DNA of 64,000 nucleotides from Benincasa hispida (Eukaryota > Streptophyta > Magnoliopsida > Cucurbitales > Cucurbitaceae), in NCBI RefSeq assembly GCF_009727055.1, contig NC_052350.1:1577758-1641757 (forward strand). Reading direction: 5' to 3'. The position numbers and the translations under genes are program-made. The stretch's first letter is position 1. Every line of letters starts with the position of its first letter. Positions 1-11,876 of the stretch are shown here, piece by piece. The notes beneath the pieces are model-generated. The model did no database searches. It saw nothing but the letters and a program-made list of their open reading frames with translations, and was not told where the DNA came from.

Positions 1-525
1 ACGATCATGTAGTACCATTGTATAGTAAATTCAATGTATCATTTAGTTCCCACGCCAAAGTTAAACGATCGCTTAATGCTATCATATAGCAAATTGAACG
101 CATCGTTTAGCTTCGCAGGTACACGATCGTTTGGTGTTCAACATCACAACGACCAGTGCCCATTGCTATACAATCGTCTAGCTTTTCTTCACATCGTGTA
201 GCGTCTGGAACTAGACGATCGCTTAGCAACTGGAACCTCAACAACGATTTTGAGCAAAAGCTAAAAAATTGGAACAACAGCTCGGCCTCCTTCATTTGTT
301 TCTTCAATTACATCTTAATTTCGACTCTAATGACTCCAAATGAATTACAGACTCTTGCTAACACATAAAATCTCATCAAACAAGAGTCAATTACAAATTT
401 AAATGAGAAATTAAAAAGAATTAAAATGTCAAATCTCAGAAAATCGTATTAGTGCATCAGTTTCATATTTCTCATATAAAACACCCACCAAACCAAAATA
501 AAACCGAATTGAATGCTTATTTGAT
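1..525 (-). mobile_element. Leader (untranslated internal part) of a minus-strand Ty1-copia element
   Basis: This is the internal sequence next to the primer-binding site and 5' LTR at 526-2330, so the element reads right to left and leaves the window at base 1. Bases 230-525 align by eye with the leader of element C at about 37240-37493, for example a shared run of acacccaccaaaccaaa near the PBS. Bases 1-230 are a cluster of short words built on acgatcg and cgtttag, as in the leader of element A at 24680-25110. The small open frames here (107-307 minus, 156-368 plus) overlap on both strands of this word cluster and match no known protein, so I do not treat them as genes. Confidence 0.7.
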
Positions 526-537
526 GCTCTGATATCA
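526..537 (-). promoter_or_regulatory. Primer-binding site of the left-edge copia element
   Basis: On the minus strand this reads TGATATCAGAGC, one base different from the usual plant TGGTATCAGAGC, which pairs with the 3' end of initiator-Met tRNA. It lies two bases inside the LTR border at 540, the normal spacing. It fixes the element's orientation as minus. Confidence 0.75.
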
Positions 538-539
538 AT

Positions 540-2330
540 TGTAGGATTGTATCAACAGTAGCGAAAGCACAAGGATCATCTAAACACTCAAATTCACTAA
601 TTTTGGAAAAATATAAAGCATGTTTTTTGCAAAAACAAATGAGTTTCAAGACATACCTCTTGTAGAATTTCTTCAAAGCTCCTTCATCAGCTGTTATCTT
701 CTCCAAATCTTGTTGTAGACCACCTCAAGATCTTCCCCACTATTCTCTTAGTGCTCTAGATTGAGTTGTGGGGCTCAAAACAAGCTTGAATCAAGGGTAG
801 AAGGAGAAATGCTCACTGCAGAAAACTAGCTAAAGAACTATGCATGCCCGATTTTCGCTCCAATCTTTTCATTATATTGCAGATCAACATGCAAAGAAAA
901 GAGTTGCATGAGTTGCAGCTCATGCTTGGAGAAGACAAAGCCAAAGCAAATGCTTTATGTGTGAGCAACTACAAAGATGAATAATGGAAAATCTCTATTT
1001 TCCATTTTAGTGTTTCTGTTATTGTTTTTTTCTTTTCAATTTTATTATAAAATCAAATTTTGATTTTAAAAAAGAAAAATTAATTATTAAATAAAACTTA
1101 ATTAATTTAATATCAAATATTAAATTAATTTTAACACATATCCATCTTTATATATTTAAATCATATTTAAATATATATATAAATTCTCCTATTCCGTTTA
1201 ATTCTTAAATTAAACACGTAATTATATCTCATGTAATTACTAATTCCCTTAATTCTAATTTGAACGTTTCAAATTAACTTATCACGCTATTCTAGAGCTA
1301 GTCCTTTACAAGCTAGTAGGGGGACTTCGCGGACCTATAGATCATGGGCTCCAACGATTCGAGATTAATTGGCTAAACTCATCAGACCAAATTAATCTTC
1401 ATTCATTAACTAATGGGTCACTCCACTAAAGCCCATAGTTGCACTCCCTTCACTGTAGATATATTATCTACATGATTTAACCATAATCAGCAAGTAAACC
1501 CTTCACAGATTGTTTGTAATAACGGTTGGGTCAAATATCTATTTTACCCTCGAGATTACGTCTTATTCCTCAAGTCCCTACTGATCCTCTAATGAACAAT
1601 TAGTTTATAATCCAGTCACTAAACCAAACTCTCTCAAACCAGTGAGAGGGTGGGGCCCCTTATTCAAGACCTGGATTCAATACTTGAGAGAACAACCTTT
1701 CTCTTATCCCTAAATTGGGTAGGCGTGAACTCCGTCTTGCACCCTATGTTCCCAGCTATCTATCCAGTCTTACCCCTGAAATGGGAGTCTTATTGAGCCG
1801 GCGCTGTGAGCCAACCCTTAACTATGCAAATCTAAGGACAATCCTGAATAAATAGGAGTTCATAGTTAGCTCAGGATTAAGATCGAGTTACCTAGGTCAT
1901 CTAGGTGAAATAGTCAATCTTAAATAGTAAACAGCGTTATAAAATAAGAGTGACTTTGGTCCTGATCTTATGCAAACTCATTGCGTAGGACGCTCCCACT
2001 CCTCATGTCGTAACATGTACAAATTAGGATCATATCGTATGTAGCACTTTACAACTCTTTGTAACAACTACAGAGTAGGCTGCATCCAATAGTATTACCA
2101 GAATAAAGTACCCAACCTCATTCATGTACCATAGATCATTTTGACTATTTACTCGAACCTGCTCCACTCTTATGTCTCCACATAAAGTTCAAGTACTCAT
2201 ACAATAGTCATGGGTCTTAGTTTATTAGATTTAGACTTGCGTACAATTTATGAAATCCAACAAGTATATTGATCATAGAAGATGTTTATTGTTTTACAAA
2301 CTGCAAGTTTTTAAGACATAAAACCCAACA
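540..2330 (-). mobile_element. 5' LTR of the left-edge minus-strand copia element (1791 bp)
   Basis: On the minus strand the LTR begins TGTTGGGTTTTATG and ends ATCCTACA next to the primer-binding site. Its body (about 1300-2240) is clearly related to the solo LTR at 15477-17405 and to the LTR of element C at 39060-40134. Shared stretches include one around gagggtggggcccctt and another around aggagttcatagttagctcagg. The other LTR lies outside the window, so no target-site duplication can be tested. The minus frame at 449-706 crosses the PBS and LTR border and is not a gene. Confidence 0.8.
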
Positions 2331-2576
2331 CCAAGGCCTTTTTCTTTGATTTTTTCTTTTTTTTTATTGACCTTTTTTTTTTTTTTGCTCGCTCATTACA
2401 CAATGACTCATACCGTTTGTTATAACTTTAATAATATCTTAATTAACAACGATGGTGAGAATAAACAAAAATGACTTATTTTGACAAATTTATGGAGAAA
2501 ATTTTATTTTCTCAAAAAATTTGTATGTTTTGAATTCTTGCTCAAGATATTAGAAAAAAGGGGATCTTTAAAATTT

Positions 2577-2724
2577 AATGAACTAGGACGATAAAATGAT
2601 TGAGGAAAATTAAATCTTGGTATTATTCAAAAATGAGAAATTACCTCAATGCATGTAAATGTAGCACGTTGAACTTATTTATGAACCATATAATGCACGA
2701 AACCATTAATGAATGAAATGGATT

Positions 2725-2791
<67 letters not shown>

Positions 2792-3122
2792 CATAATATT
2801 CCTAGACTAATATGCTACAAAGTTATTTGAAAACAAAATGTATGAACACTTTCCTATGATGCATTCAATAATTTGGTGAACTATAGGACCACAAAACGAT
2901 TGAGAAAAATAAAAATTTGGTATTTATCCCAAAGTGTAAAATTATCTCAATGCATGTAAATGTAATGTATGAAATTGACTATGAATCATAGGATAGATGA
3001 AACCACTAATGAATGCAGTGAATGCAACAAGCAAGAAATATAAAATTCCTAGACTAAAATTTCTTTTTAAGTGATTTGAAAACAAAAATGTATGAACATT
3101 TTCCTTATGATGCATACAATTT
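2577..3122 (+). repeat. Imperfect tandem duplication, about 290 bp per copy
   Basis: The blocks at about 2577-2870 and 2880-3122 align from a start of the form taggac-ataaaatgattgag through ctcaatgcatgtaaatgta to gatgcattcaat. The first copy contains the 55-base poly-A expansion; the second has a short non-homopolymer sequence at that point. The copies are clearly diverged, so the duplication is not recent. No protein is encoded. Confidence 0.7.
2733..2787 (+). repeat. Poly-A tract of 55 bases
   Basis: An uninterrupted run of A inside the first copy of the tandem duplication. The absence of A-rich sequence at the matching point of the second copy suggests local expansion rather than a retroposon tail. 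Run length is uncertain in any assembly. Confidence 0.9.
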
Positions 3123-5292
3123 GAATATATATATATATATATAAGAAAAGCAAAAAAAATATATTGAAGAAAAATATTCATTATTTATTTTATTTTTCTC
3201 CATTCTTCCTTCTTCCTCGTGGCTCTCCCTATTCTTCCCCCATTTCTCTCCGTCTCACCCACTCTTTTTTTAGTTTTATTACTGTTCTTATTCCCTTTGC
3301 TTTGCTTTTCAAAGAAAATGTTTATATAATTTTTTTGTATTGATTTTGGATTATTCTAATTAAGCTTTGAATTCGTTTTAATTAGCTAATTAAATTCTAA
3401 ATAAATTTTAATTAGATTGACCACAAAATGTTAATTTAGTTTCAATTTGAATTTTGTGTATAAAAACCTAATTTGACATATCTTTTAAGAATTTCCAAAT
3501 AAGAACTTGGAGTCCTAATTTGGTTTAGTTTCAAATTTTTATAAATTACAATTCAATTTCCTTTTGAGATATTCCAAAAGGGTTTAATTCAATTTCGCTC
3601 CATATTTATTGAAATTTCAAAAGAATTTCAATTTTGTTTCCTCCATGTCTTTTGATTTAAAGAGATGTTGGTCTAACGTTAGTCATTCCAAATTTCATTT
3701 GAATATTGTTGCACCTTGGAGTTCTAAAAGAACTCCAATATTAATTTGGTGTTCGGCCCTTCAATTTGACTAAAATAAATTTTAAATTATTCAATTTTGA
3801 GTTTCTAAAACGTCTAGATTTCAACATTAATTTGAAATTTTTGTTAATAAATCTTAACTTGGTTTTAATTCACAATTGTCAATTGAATTTCAATTCCATT
3901 CGAATTTAATTTTCAAAATATTTTAAATTTGTTCTAATTTGTCCCTAAATAAAATTTTATTTGATTTAAATGATTTTGAATTATTTCAGTTTGAAATTTC
4001 TAAAAGTAACCTCAATTTCACTTTTAATTTGAATCTTTCCTAAATGATTTTTAAATTGGTTTGAATTTAAAGTTTTCAAATGAATTTCAATTTCATTCAA
4101 ATTTGAATTTTCTAAACAAAGTTTCAACTGGATTATCATCTTGGTTTATAAAATAAATTTCAATCTTCCTTTAAAGCGCTTACACCACTCATAAGGATCA
4201 ATTCATATTTTACCTCTAAAATATGTTTTGATCCACATGAGACATTTCTTTAACTATAATGTTAATCCTATGACGGAGTTTAGATTGTCAAATATCTCAA
4301 ATTCTTGAGGTAAATGTTTCTCTAATCGAGAAATTCATACATCGACATGATAATAAATTAATGGACGTTTGTCCACTCACAAAGAATTAACTCTACTTTA
4401 TTATTTAAAGTTAGAGTGAAATTTAGTAAGGCATTGTCTACATTTATTTTGACATTTAGGAGTTAATGAAATGTTCAATTTCTAAATGGTATTTCAAAAA
4501 TAATACATATTTTGACAATGAATTTTTAAATAAAATTAACTATATACAATAAGTTCTGTCTAGGTTGAAGTACTTAAGTTGACGGTAAAGGAACACCTCT
4601 ACCTGGAAACTATTCATTAGTCGTATTTTATTTAATTTCATTAACATTTTTTAATAGACATTTTTAATAAAATAAACATTTTTTTTTACAAATAAAGACC
4701 ATTTTTTATAAAATAAATTGGATAACAAAAATAAGATGTTTTCAAACAGGTGTTGTAGGGTGCTATTGTTGGGAATGGTGTCCTAAATCTCCTTGTGTAA
4801 TCTTGTGGTTTGTAAACTCTGTATAAACATATTGTTATTAATAAAATAAGTGTTATTTTATAAGCATTTACTCAATCCAATAAACTAAGATCCAAGGTTA
4901 TTTTATATAAATTTAAACAAGTATGTAGAGGCATACAAGTGGATCTTGTTTAAATAATAACCTAAATGGTTTGTGGTAGATGGATAAGGTTGAGTACCTT
5001 ATTCTGGTGACACTACGAATATGACCTGCTTTGTAAGTGTTACAAGTGTTGTAAAGTGGTATAAATTATTTGATCCTGATCATTCATGTGGAGACATGCG
5101 AGCAGGGTATCTTATACAAGGAGTTTGTATAAGATCAGATCACGAAATGATAGTCTCTTTATATAATACCGTTGATAATAGAGACTTATATTTCACTAGA
5201 ATGACCATAGGTGACATGACCTAAATCCTGAGTGAGTTGGGAACTCCTGCTCATTAAAGTGGTCCTTTGATTTGTATGGGTGGCAGTGGCCA

Positions 5293-7400
5293 TGTAAACC
5301 CCGAGCTTTATTTTCCCCACTTAAGTATGTTTAATAATGTGATTAGATTGATAAATTGGTTAAGTTGTGGTCCGTGTGATGAGGCTAGGTGATCGTGATG
5401 TGCAAGGCAAGGCATGGCTTAAGGTTGCGGCATGGCTAGACAAGGGCGATTGAAGGTTGTCTAGGTGATGGCCTAAGGATTGGTGATGGACTTGTGCAAA
5501 TGACCATGAGTGTGGGCTAGGTGGCAATTTGGTATATAATAGCAGCTCACAGCCTCGGATATAAATAGGTAGGCCAATTTTTAAATGGTCATTCCGGAAA
5601 ATCTACTCAAGGTATTGAAGTGATTTCAAAGGCATCTAAAAGTTGGGTAAGTCTAGTTTATGAGTTGGGGCTTCCAAAAGGAAATGCAAGAGGAATTGAG
5701 CTGAAAACTTAAAAATTTGTAGAAAGGACAGATTCGCACGTGAATCTGGGCCAATGTCAAGTGTTTGCAGCTTCCAGCCAAACCATAAGAATTTTTTAGC
5801 TGAAATTTTAATATAAAATTTTTTACTCAATTCTAAACAACGTTGTATAAGGAACTTTCTTAAGATTAGGTCTAGGATTCGAGTTATTTACTCTGGAATT
5901 TTAACTTAGAAATTGTTGAACAAGCAGGCAGCTGCTTGGGAAGGACAAACAAGCAGCTCAAATTAAAAGGCTCGGTTTGGTCAATTTCCTTGTGCTATCT
6001 AAGAGATTTCGGTGCCATTTGAAAGTTGAAGAAGTCTAGTTTTCTGTGTGTAGGGCTGCCAGAGAAAAACTTTGAAGGAAGAAGGCCAGAGAATGAAGAA
6101 ATCACATAGAGGTTAAGTTCTCAGGTTAATCAGGACTAGTGATAAAGATCTGAAGCTTCTGATCAAATGAAAAAGAATTATAAGCCCAAATTTTGAGGTA
6201 AGATTTCTAAGACAATTTTGAACAAGTTTTTAGAAGTAAATTTTCTGAGATAATATATGTATCATGAGTTATACGAATTATAAATTGAATATGAAAATTT
6301 TTTAACAAGCAGATAATTGCTTGGGTTGAACAAGCAGGTAGCTCAAGGAGGTCGAGCGTGCATGGGTTGTAGCGAGCTTCAGCATGCCTTGGGCCAGTTG
6401 TGGGGCTTTGTAGGCAAGCATAAGTTACCTAGACATCCAAGGGAAGGCTCTTGCAAGGTTCGACAGCATGTAGGGCACCTAGGTTGGACGATTGACACTC
6501 AGTTGGTGTGGTTGAAGGAAGGATTGTCGTATAAGCCATTAACTCCTAAAGAAAAATCCTAAGTGTTCAACACCTAGGGAAGTTGGCATTGGAAGGTAAA
6601 GTCAATATGTCAAGTATAATATGAGCTTAATTCTGAAAAGTTAGTCTCAAAAGGGAGATAATTGTTGGAAGCTAAAATATGTTGTTATGTCCACAGGGTT
6701 GACACCAATAGGAGAAGCATTTCAACCCTAGGAAGATTGCCAAAGTCGTGAGTGACTATGATTGTTTTTAAATATTTTAGAAATCCGTGTTTTAGTGAAC
6801 TTTACTCTCATGCTAGTTATTTTACAAGAAGTACCAAGCGAGCTGGTTTTCCTAAGTTATGAAAACATGCTAGTTTATAAAGTTTGTGAAGCATGTTTTA
6901 ATAAGGTGGGCTAACGCATGCTAGTTTTTTTAAAGGAAGTTTCTATAGCATATGCAAAATATAAAGTACATGTTGTTATATCTAGGTATATGTACTTTTG
7001 ATGTTTATAAGCATGTGTTAAAGAACCATGTACATATGAAAGTTATGTTAAAGTTATGTTATAATATCATATTTTCAATAAGCATGTGTAATAGAGATGT
7101 TCTTTAAGGATATGTTAAGCTCGATACTGAAGGACTTGAAAAGGTATCCGAGCAGCTCGATACTAAAGGACACTGAGAAGGTATCTGAGCAATAGTACCT
7201 AAGGTATGATGGTACTTAACTAGAACCACGTTAAGCTCGATACTGAAGAACATAGAGAAGGTATTCGAGCAGCTCGATACTAAAGGACACTGAGAAGGTA
7301 TCTTAGCAGTAATACCTAAGGTACGATGGTACTTAACTAGAACCACTTGCACGTAAGTAGAGTTGATGTTGAGATTTGAACAAAAGGGTTCTCTCAATTA
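5293..7400 (+). mobile_element. Gypsy-type LTR fragment inside the copia solo LTR
   Basis: It begins TGTAAACCCCGAG, closely similar in form to the start of the gypsy solo LTR at 19508 (TGTGAACCCCCTA), both followed by an acttgagtatgtt-like stretch. The copia LTR is interrupted exactly here. I do not find the expected CA end or a second copy of the flank ggcca, so the right end appears deleted. The limit of about 7400 is approximate, set where copia-LTR-like sequence resumes. The frame at 6317-6562 lies within it and matches nothing I know. Confidence 0.55.
7115..7346 (+). repeat. Two tandem units of 116 bp
   Basis: Units 7115-7230 and 7231-7346 each start ttaagctcgatactgaag and end actagaaccac. 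Within each unit the phrase agctcgatactaaaggacac occurs once more, so there is a shorter internal periodicity. The minus-strand frame 7104-7397 repeats its own protein sequence because of this array and is not a gene. Confidence 0.85.
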
Positions 7401-8190
7401 AGGATCAATTTAGCTACGTTTTCAGTTACTATATGTTTATAAGTTTTATGTACATATTTACTAATTAATATGTACACAGAATTCACTATCGAGTAAAAGG
7501 AGTTTTACTACACGATAGTTTTACAGAGCCTAAATGATCAAGCATCGAGTTACTATACGATAGTACTCGTTTCTACACAATCGAGTATCAAGTCTATATG
7601 ATAGACTTCTTCCTCTATATGATTGTTCATCGCATACTCGATCGTTTACTTCCTCCATCCCTCTATCCAAAACCATGCAGAGCCCACAACTTCTCAATTC
7701 TCACACCGAGAATGCCAAGGTAACCTTGTGGTGGTGTCGAGTTTTGTTCAAGGATCGAGGATTTTCCAGTTGCTCAGTGCATTCGTGTTGTTTGAAGCAT
7801 TCGAGTTTGATCAAGGGAAATACGTGAAGAAATAGTTCTTCAAAGGTATTATCACTCGATCCTTTGTATTTAATTTAAGAAGCATGTTATAATTTATTTT
7901 TTATGCATAATCGTTTCTATTAGATTGTAAATGTTTGAGTTCTTTCACAATGGAGTTTGGAACGATCCGCTTCCGCTCACTGGTTCTCTAGATTTAGAGT
8001 TCCTTCCGCTAATACCTTCCCTACGCTCGACGACTCCCAAACCTAACTCAGGTTAAGTAGACCACATTTTTCTTTTAAAATAGGTGATCAATCACACTCA
8101 TAATTATTAGTAACGACTCCAGATCTTTCGCTCGAAAGAGACGCTATAGGGAAGGACGTCGGTCATTCCACGTCGCGATGACGTTGCGAC

Positions 8191-9129
8191 ATGAATAATG
8201 TTGAAATGATATAAATGAAAAATCAATAAATGAGTAATGTATAAGACAATTAATTTGATGCATGAGCACGGATGCAAATCAAATAGTTGTTTTTATTTTT
8301 GAAGAATTTTTACCTATCTAAATGATGTTGGAAAATTAATATGAGAAATCCAATGTAAGATATGAAAAGATAAAATAAGAAGTATGACATGTTCAAATGC
8401 ATAATATGAAGAAAAAAATGTTTTTGTTGTTTTTTATTGTTTTGCAAGAAAAATACACACATTTATTAACATAAATAATTCTAGCCCAATGGTAAGAAAA
8501 TGAAGATATTGACAATGTGAGTAAGATAACAATATGCAATTATTGATGAATAAACATCATAAAAAAATTAAAGGAAAAAATTATTTATTTTTCTTTAATC
8601 TTTATTTTTACGGATTAGCAAATGAAATTTTACATGAGATATGAAATGATATATCATATGAGGAAAAAAATCATAAATCAAGCATGTAATATCAACAAAA
8701 TTGGTGTATCCCAAAATTCAAATGTTAAATAATTATTGGCTAGCTCTATGATCCATGATAGTGTAATGTTGGTAATATTCCTAGAAAATAAAAAGGTCCC
8801 CAAATTAACTCCAATGTTAAAAAAATAATAATAAAGAAAAACAATGGAATCAACCTAAGCAAGAATTTTTCATGTACCTGCACGGAAGTTGATAATCCCT
8901 CGAAGGTCAATACTACTCCATTCTCAATTCTAATCCTATAAGATAATAGTCTGGATAGAAGACTTGTGAATATGTATGAATGTATGGTTGTATGCAAAAT
9001 AAAATTGCACAATGAAGTGAATACAAAAATATTTACAATAAATCACGTAGAAAAACAACAATTAAGTGGAACAACAAATTATAACAAAATAATAAAAGAT
9101 GAAAAATGTAATGGCTTGACTCTCTTAAT
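8191..9129. other. Spacer between inverted-repeat arms
   Basis: AT-rich sequence of about 940 bp with no recognisable gene. Frames on either strand (8746-9012 minus, 8966-9211 plus) are short, overlap each other and show no known motif. Confidence 0.5.
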
Positions 9130-9335
9130 GTGGTCCCCATTAGAGTCGCCAAGCTTTCCCAACGTGTTTACGATGCAGAGCGGTCGACGTCCTCTTTTAA
9201 GGGTCTTTTAAGATAAAGAGTTTTGGAGTCGTCATCAATCATATTAAAGGCGTGATTGATCACCTAATTAAAAAAGTATTGGTCTACATACATTCATATA
9301 GGGAAGGTGTTAGCACCCTAAAACATCCATAAAAA
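9130..9335 (+). repeat. Right arm of the inverted repeat
   Basis: This plus-strand arm contains agagtcgccaagc, gcggtcgacgtcctc, ggagtcgtcatcaatcat, gtgattgatcacct and gggaaggtgttagcaccct. The same phrases occur in reverse complement in the left arm. It is an uninterrupted copy and serves as the reference for the empty site of the solo LTR 4767-8007. Confidence 0.65.
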
Positions 9336-9677
9336 CGGTTACCAAATTTATCTTTTATTAAGAAAATTAATAAGGTCCACAAAATATTATTTTGCTTTGT
9401 TTTTAAATATCTCATGTTGACTAACTCACATTTTAGAAACAAAACATGATATAATAATTATGAGTGTCATTAGAACAAATAAGAAAAATTAGAAATTTAT
9501 TTTGAATTCTCAGAATAATTTCCTACACCTCAAGAATATTACAACATCAAACTTTGATGTTTCTAATTTTCATCATTGGTACTTGATGAGAAATTTCATG
9601 TATTTAATAAATTAATAAACTCCAAAAAGAGAACACTACTCGATTTCATTTTAAATTAAAAAAAAAAATTATTGACC
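9336..9677. other. AT-rich intergenic DNA
   Basis: No coding, RNA or transposon signal seen between the inverted-repeat arm and the hAT MITE. Confidence 0.5.
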
Positions 9678-9685
9678 GTTGCAAT

Positions 9686-10153
9686 TAGGGTTGGCAACGG
9701 GGTCGAGGTGGGACAGGGGAGGTTCCCCATCCCCGTCCCTATTGGAGGATTTTACCCCATCCCCGTCCCCGTCCTTGCCATTTAAAGGCGGGAACAGGGG
9801 CGGGGATTCTCCGTCGGGGGAAACGGGTCCCCATGGAGACCATTCCCCATCTTCCTTTTTGTTTTTCTATGGGGATTTTTTTTAATTTTTTTTCCTAAAA
9901 TTCTATTTGATTTGGGCTTGGACACTTTAGTTGGGTTTAGATTGGGCTACATTAAAAACTAAGTTAAATGTCAAAATTTAAATACTTAATATATATATAT
10001 ATATATAAACCGAATCGGAGTGGGGATGGAATATCCTCCTCATCCTCGCTCCATCCCCGATTTGACTCATCCCCAGTCAAACTAGAGATTCCCGTCCCGA
10101 TTGGGGCAGGACACTATGGGGACCCGACCTCATAAGGAATTTTGTCAATCCTA
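9686..10153 (+). mobile_element. hAT-type MITE, 468 bp
   Basis: The termini are TAGGGTTGGCAA on the left and, in reverse complement, TAGGATTGACAA on the right. Flanking 8-bp duplications are gttgcaat (9678-9685) and gttggaat (10154-10161), 7 of 8 matching, the duplication length expected of hAT elements. Both ends are rich in ccccatccccgtcc-type words, and the middle holds an AT-rich section with a (TA)n run at about 9988-10006. It encodes no transposase, so it is non-autonomous. The open frame at 9679-9885 is a by-product of the GC-rich words. Confidence 0.8.
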
Positions 10154-10161
10154 GTTGGAAT

Positions 10162-11046
10162 TCAAATTTCTAATTTTTTGAAATGATTTCAAATTTATAA
10201 TTTTAAATTAGCAAGAAATTTCATGTTTGTATGGATTTTAACGATAAACCCCATAGAGAAACACTACTTTTCTCAAGTTTATTCTTAAATGTTTTATTTG
10301 CCAAGAATTTTATGTATTTATGAATTTTTTTATTAAAAAAAAATACAAAGAAAACAATACTAATTCTTCAAATTTGGTTTGACCTTTCATGTATTTATGG
10401 AATTTTAATAAAAACCCATAAAGTAATAATACTCCACCTTGAACCAAATATTAATTTGTTACAATTCATAAAAAAATGAGGGAATAATTTAATATAGTTT
10501 TTGATATTCTGAACTTTAGACTTATTGGAATTAATTGAGATTTAAGTTATATGAAATATATGATATACAAAATGCATAGAATGAGATTTAGTATTAATAT
10601 AATAACAGTGTTCAAAAGAAATTCAGATTTGCATCACATTAACAAATTAATACCAAATTAAAACAAATCTAACAAAGCTAATAAATATCACGATGAACTA
10701 CAACAACTGTAAATCATCTCCTTATAAAATAATATTAAATTATGAGACATAATTTATCAACTGCGAAGAGAATCAATGTACATAATAACAGTAAAGAAAT
10801 TCATCTCCTATAATTAGAAAGGAAAATAAGAAAAAAAGATATTTTTTAAATTTTTAATCTAGTGGAAATGTCTTCTCACCTCCTTTTACACTTACAATTG
10901 AAATAGAAAATCGAGTGCAATAAATATTTTTTGACAAGTAAAATTTGAGAGAAATGGTGAAGAAGAGACCTTCATTACTTTCACGTTGACGTAATGTCGT
11001 CCACTTTTAATTTCACAAAGGTTTCATTTTATAGGAAAAAAAGTTG

Positions 11047-11086
<40 letters not shown>

Positions 11087-11876
11087 GTGAATGTGGAAGA
11101 GACAAGAGAGATGGTTATGGGTGAAATAAAAGGAAAAAAATGGGAGAAAGGTGAAGAAAATATGAAATTGTGGGAGAGGAGGAAGGTGGAGAGAAAAAAG
11201 GAAAGAGGTAATTGAGAAAAATTAGGAAAAAAGGAAGGAGAGAATAACGTGGGATATCGAAGATTGGGGGAGAGAAGTATAAAATATTTGGTAAATTCAA
11301 TGATTGTTAATTTAAATTTGATGTTTTAAAAAAAAATCCAATTCAAATTAAACTTAAACTTTATTTTTGTTTTCCTTTCATTTTATGAAATTTTAACAAT
11401 AATAGACAATGATAAAAGTGGAATACTAAATTCAACGAAAAAATGTGGAAATAAAAAATAAGCCAGACAAAATACTGACATATACAATATATGTATTGTA
11501 ACTCATATGTATTTTTATGATTTTTGTTTGAAGTTTGCAGTAAACATCTTAAATTTTGATTTTTAAAATTTTGACTTTATGAAATTTTAGTTATTAATAT
11601 GTGTTGTATGCAAATTCAAGTATTTTAAGTTAATAAAAAAATGTAATAAAAATTAAAAAAGAAAATAAATAAATAATTCGGCAACCCAACCAAACTCGAA
11701 TTTTAAAAGTTGGGTTGGAGATCTTATTTGGATAACTTGGGCAGCCAACATGATTTTCAAGTCAGTAAAAATATCCCCTAACTCAACTCAGGTACATTTA
11801 GTTGGTTATTATATTTAGGTTATATCTCCTAACTAAACTTAAGTATTTTAAATTAAATTCAAGTATTTTAAGATAA
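10162..11876. other. AT-rich intergenic DNA with a purine-rich strand segment
   Basis: No gene supported. Bases 11092-11282 are strongly purine-biased on the plus strand, which creates opposed lysine/glutamate-rich and leucine/serine-rich frames (10994-11215 plus, 11115-11300 minus). These reflect composition, not coding. Confidence 0.5.
11044..11084 (+). repeat. (TTG)n(TTA)n microsatellite
   Basis: Two TTG units followed by about twelve TTA units. It yields the tyrosine run of the overlapping spurious frame. Confidence 0.9.

Larger units (their letters stand above)
2331..4640. other. AT-rich intergenic DNA
   Basis: No gene is supported here. Visible are a duplicated block (2577-3122), a long poly-A run, a short (TA)n at about 3127-3142 and a pyrimidine-rich stretch around 3190-3300. 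Bases 3330-4150 are composed of short AT-rich words (repeats of aatttcaatttcattcaaatt type) without coding potential. At 4556-4605 there is a roughly 50-base match to a block found in the leaders of copia elements A and C. Confidence 0.6.
4767..8007 (+). mobile_element. Copia solo LTR carrying a gypsy LTR fragment
   Basis: The LTR starts TGTTGGGAATGG and ends about gagttccttcc. It has the landmarks of the long copia LTRs in this window: a tccaataaactaagatcc block, a catgtggagacatgcgagc block, and a promoter-distal section at about 7620-7830 resembling 31580-31800 of element A. Flanks are gctat (4762-4766) and gctaa (8008-8012), a 4/5 duplication. Joining the flanks restores the sequence of the inverted-repeat arm, which is strong support for the borders. 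No internal region is present. The frames at 5021-5224 and 7623-7835 are LTR sequence, not genes. Confidence 0.75.
4641..8190 (-). repeat. Left arm of a large inverted repeat, split by a solo LTR
   Basis: The arm is 4641-4766 plus 8008-8190, once the solo LTR 4767-8007 is removed. Read on the minus strand it contains gacgtcc, ggagtcgt, gtgattgatcacct, ggtctac and gggaaggtattagcaccct, in the same order as the plus-strand arm at 9130-9335. Homology continues across the LTR insertion point, which shows that the arm was once continuous. Beyond the clear core the match fades into AT-rich sequence. I do not recognise the family; the two arms may be two oppositely oriented copies of one repeat. Confidence 0.65.

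Noticed and set aside
10994..11300. Opposed frames over a purine-rich stretch
   Set aside because: Composition alone gives Lys/Glu-rich and Leu/Ser-rich products, and they overlap on opposite strands.
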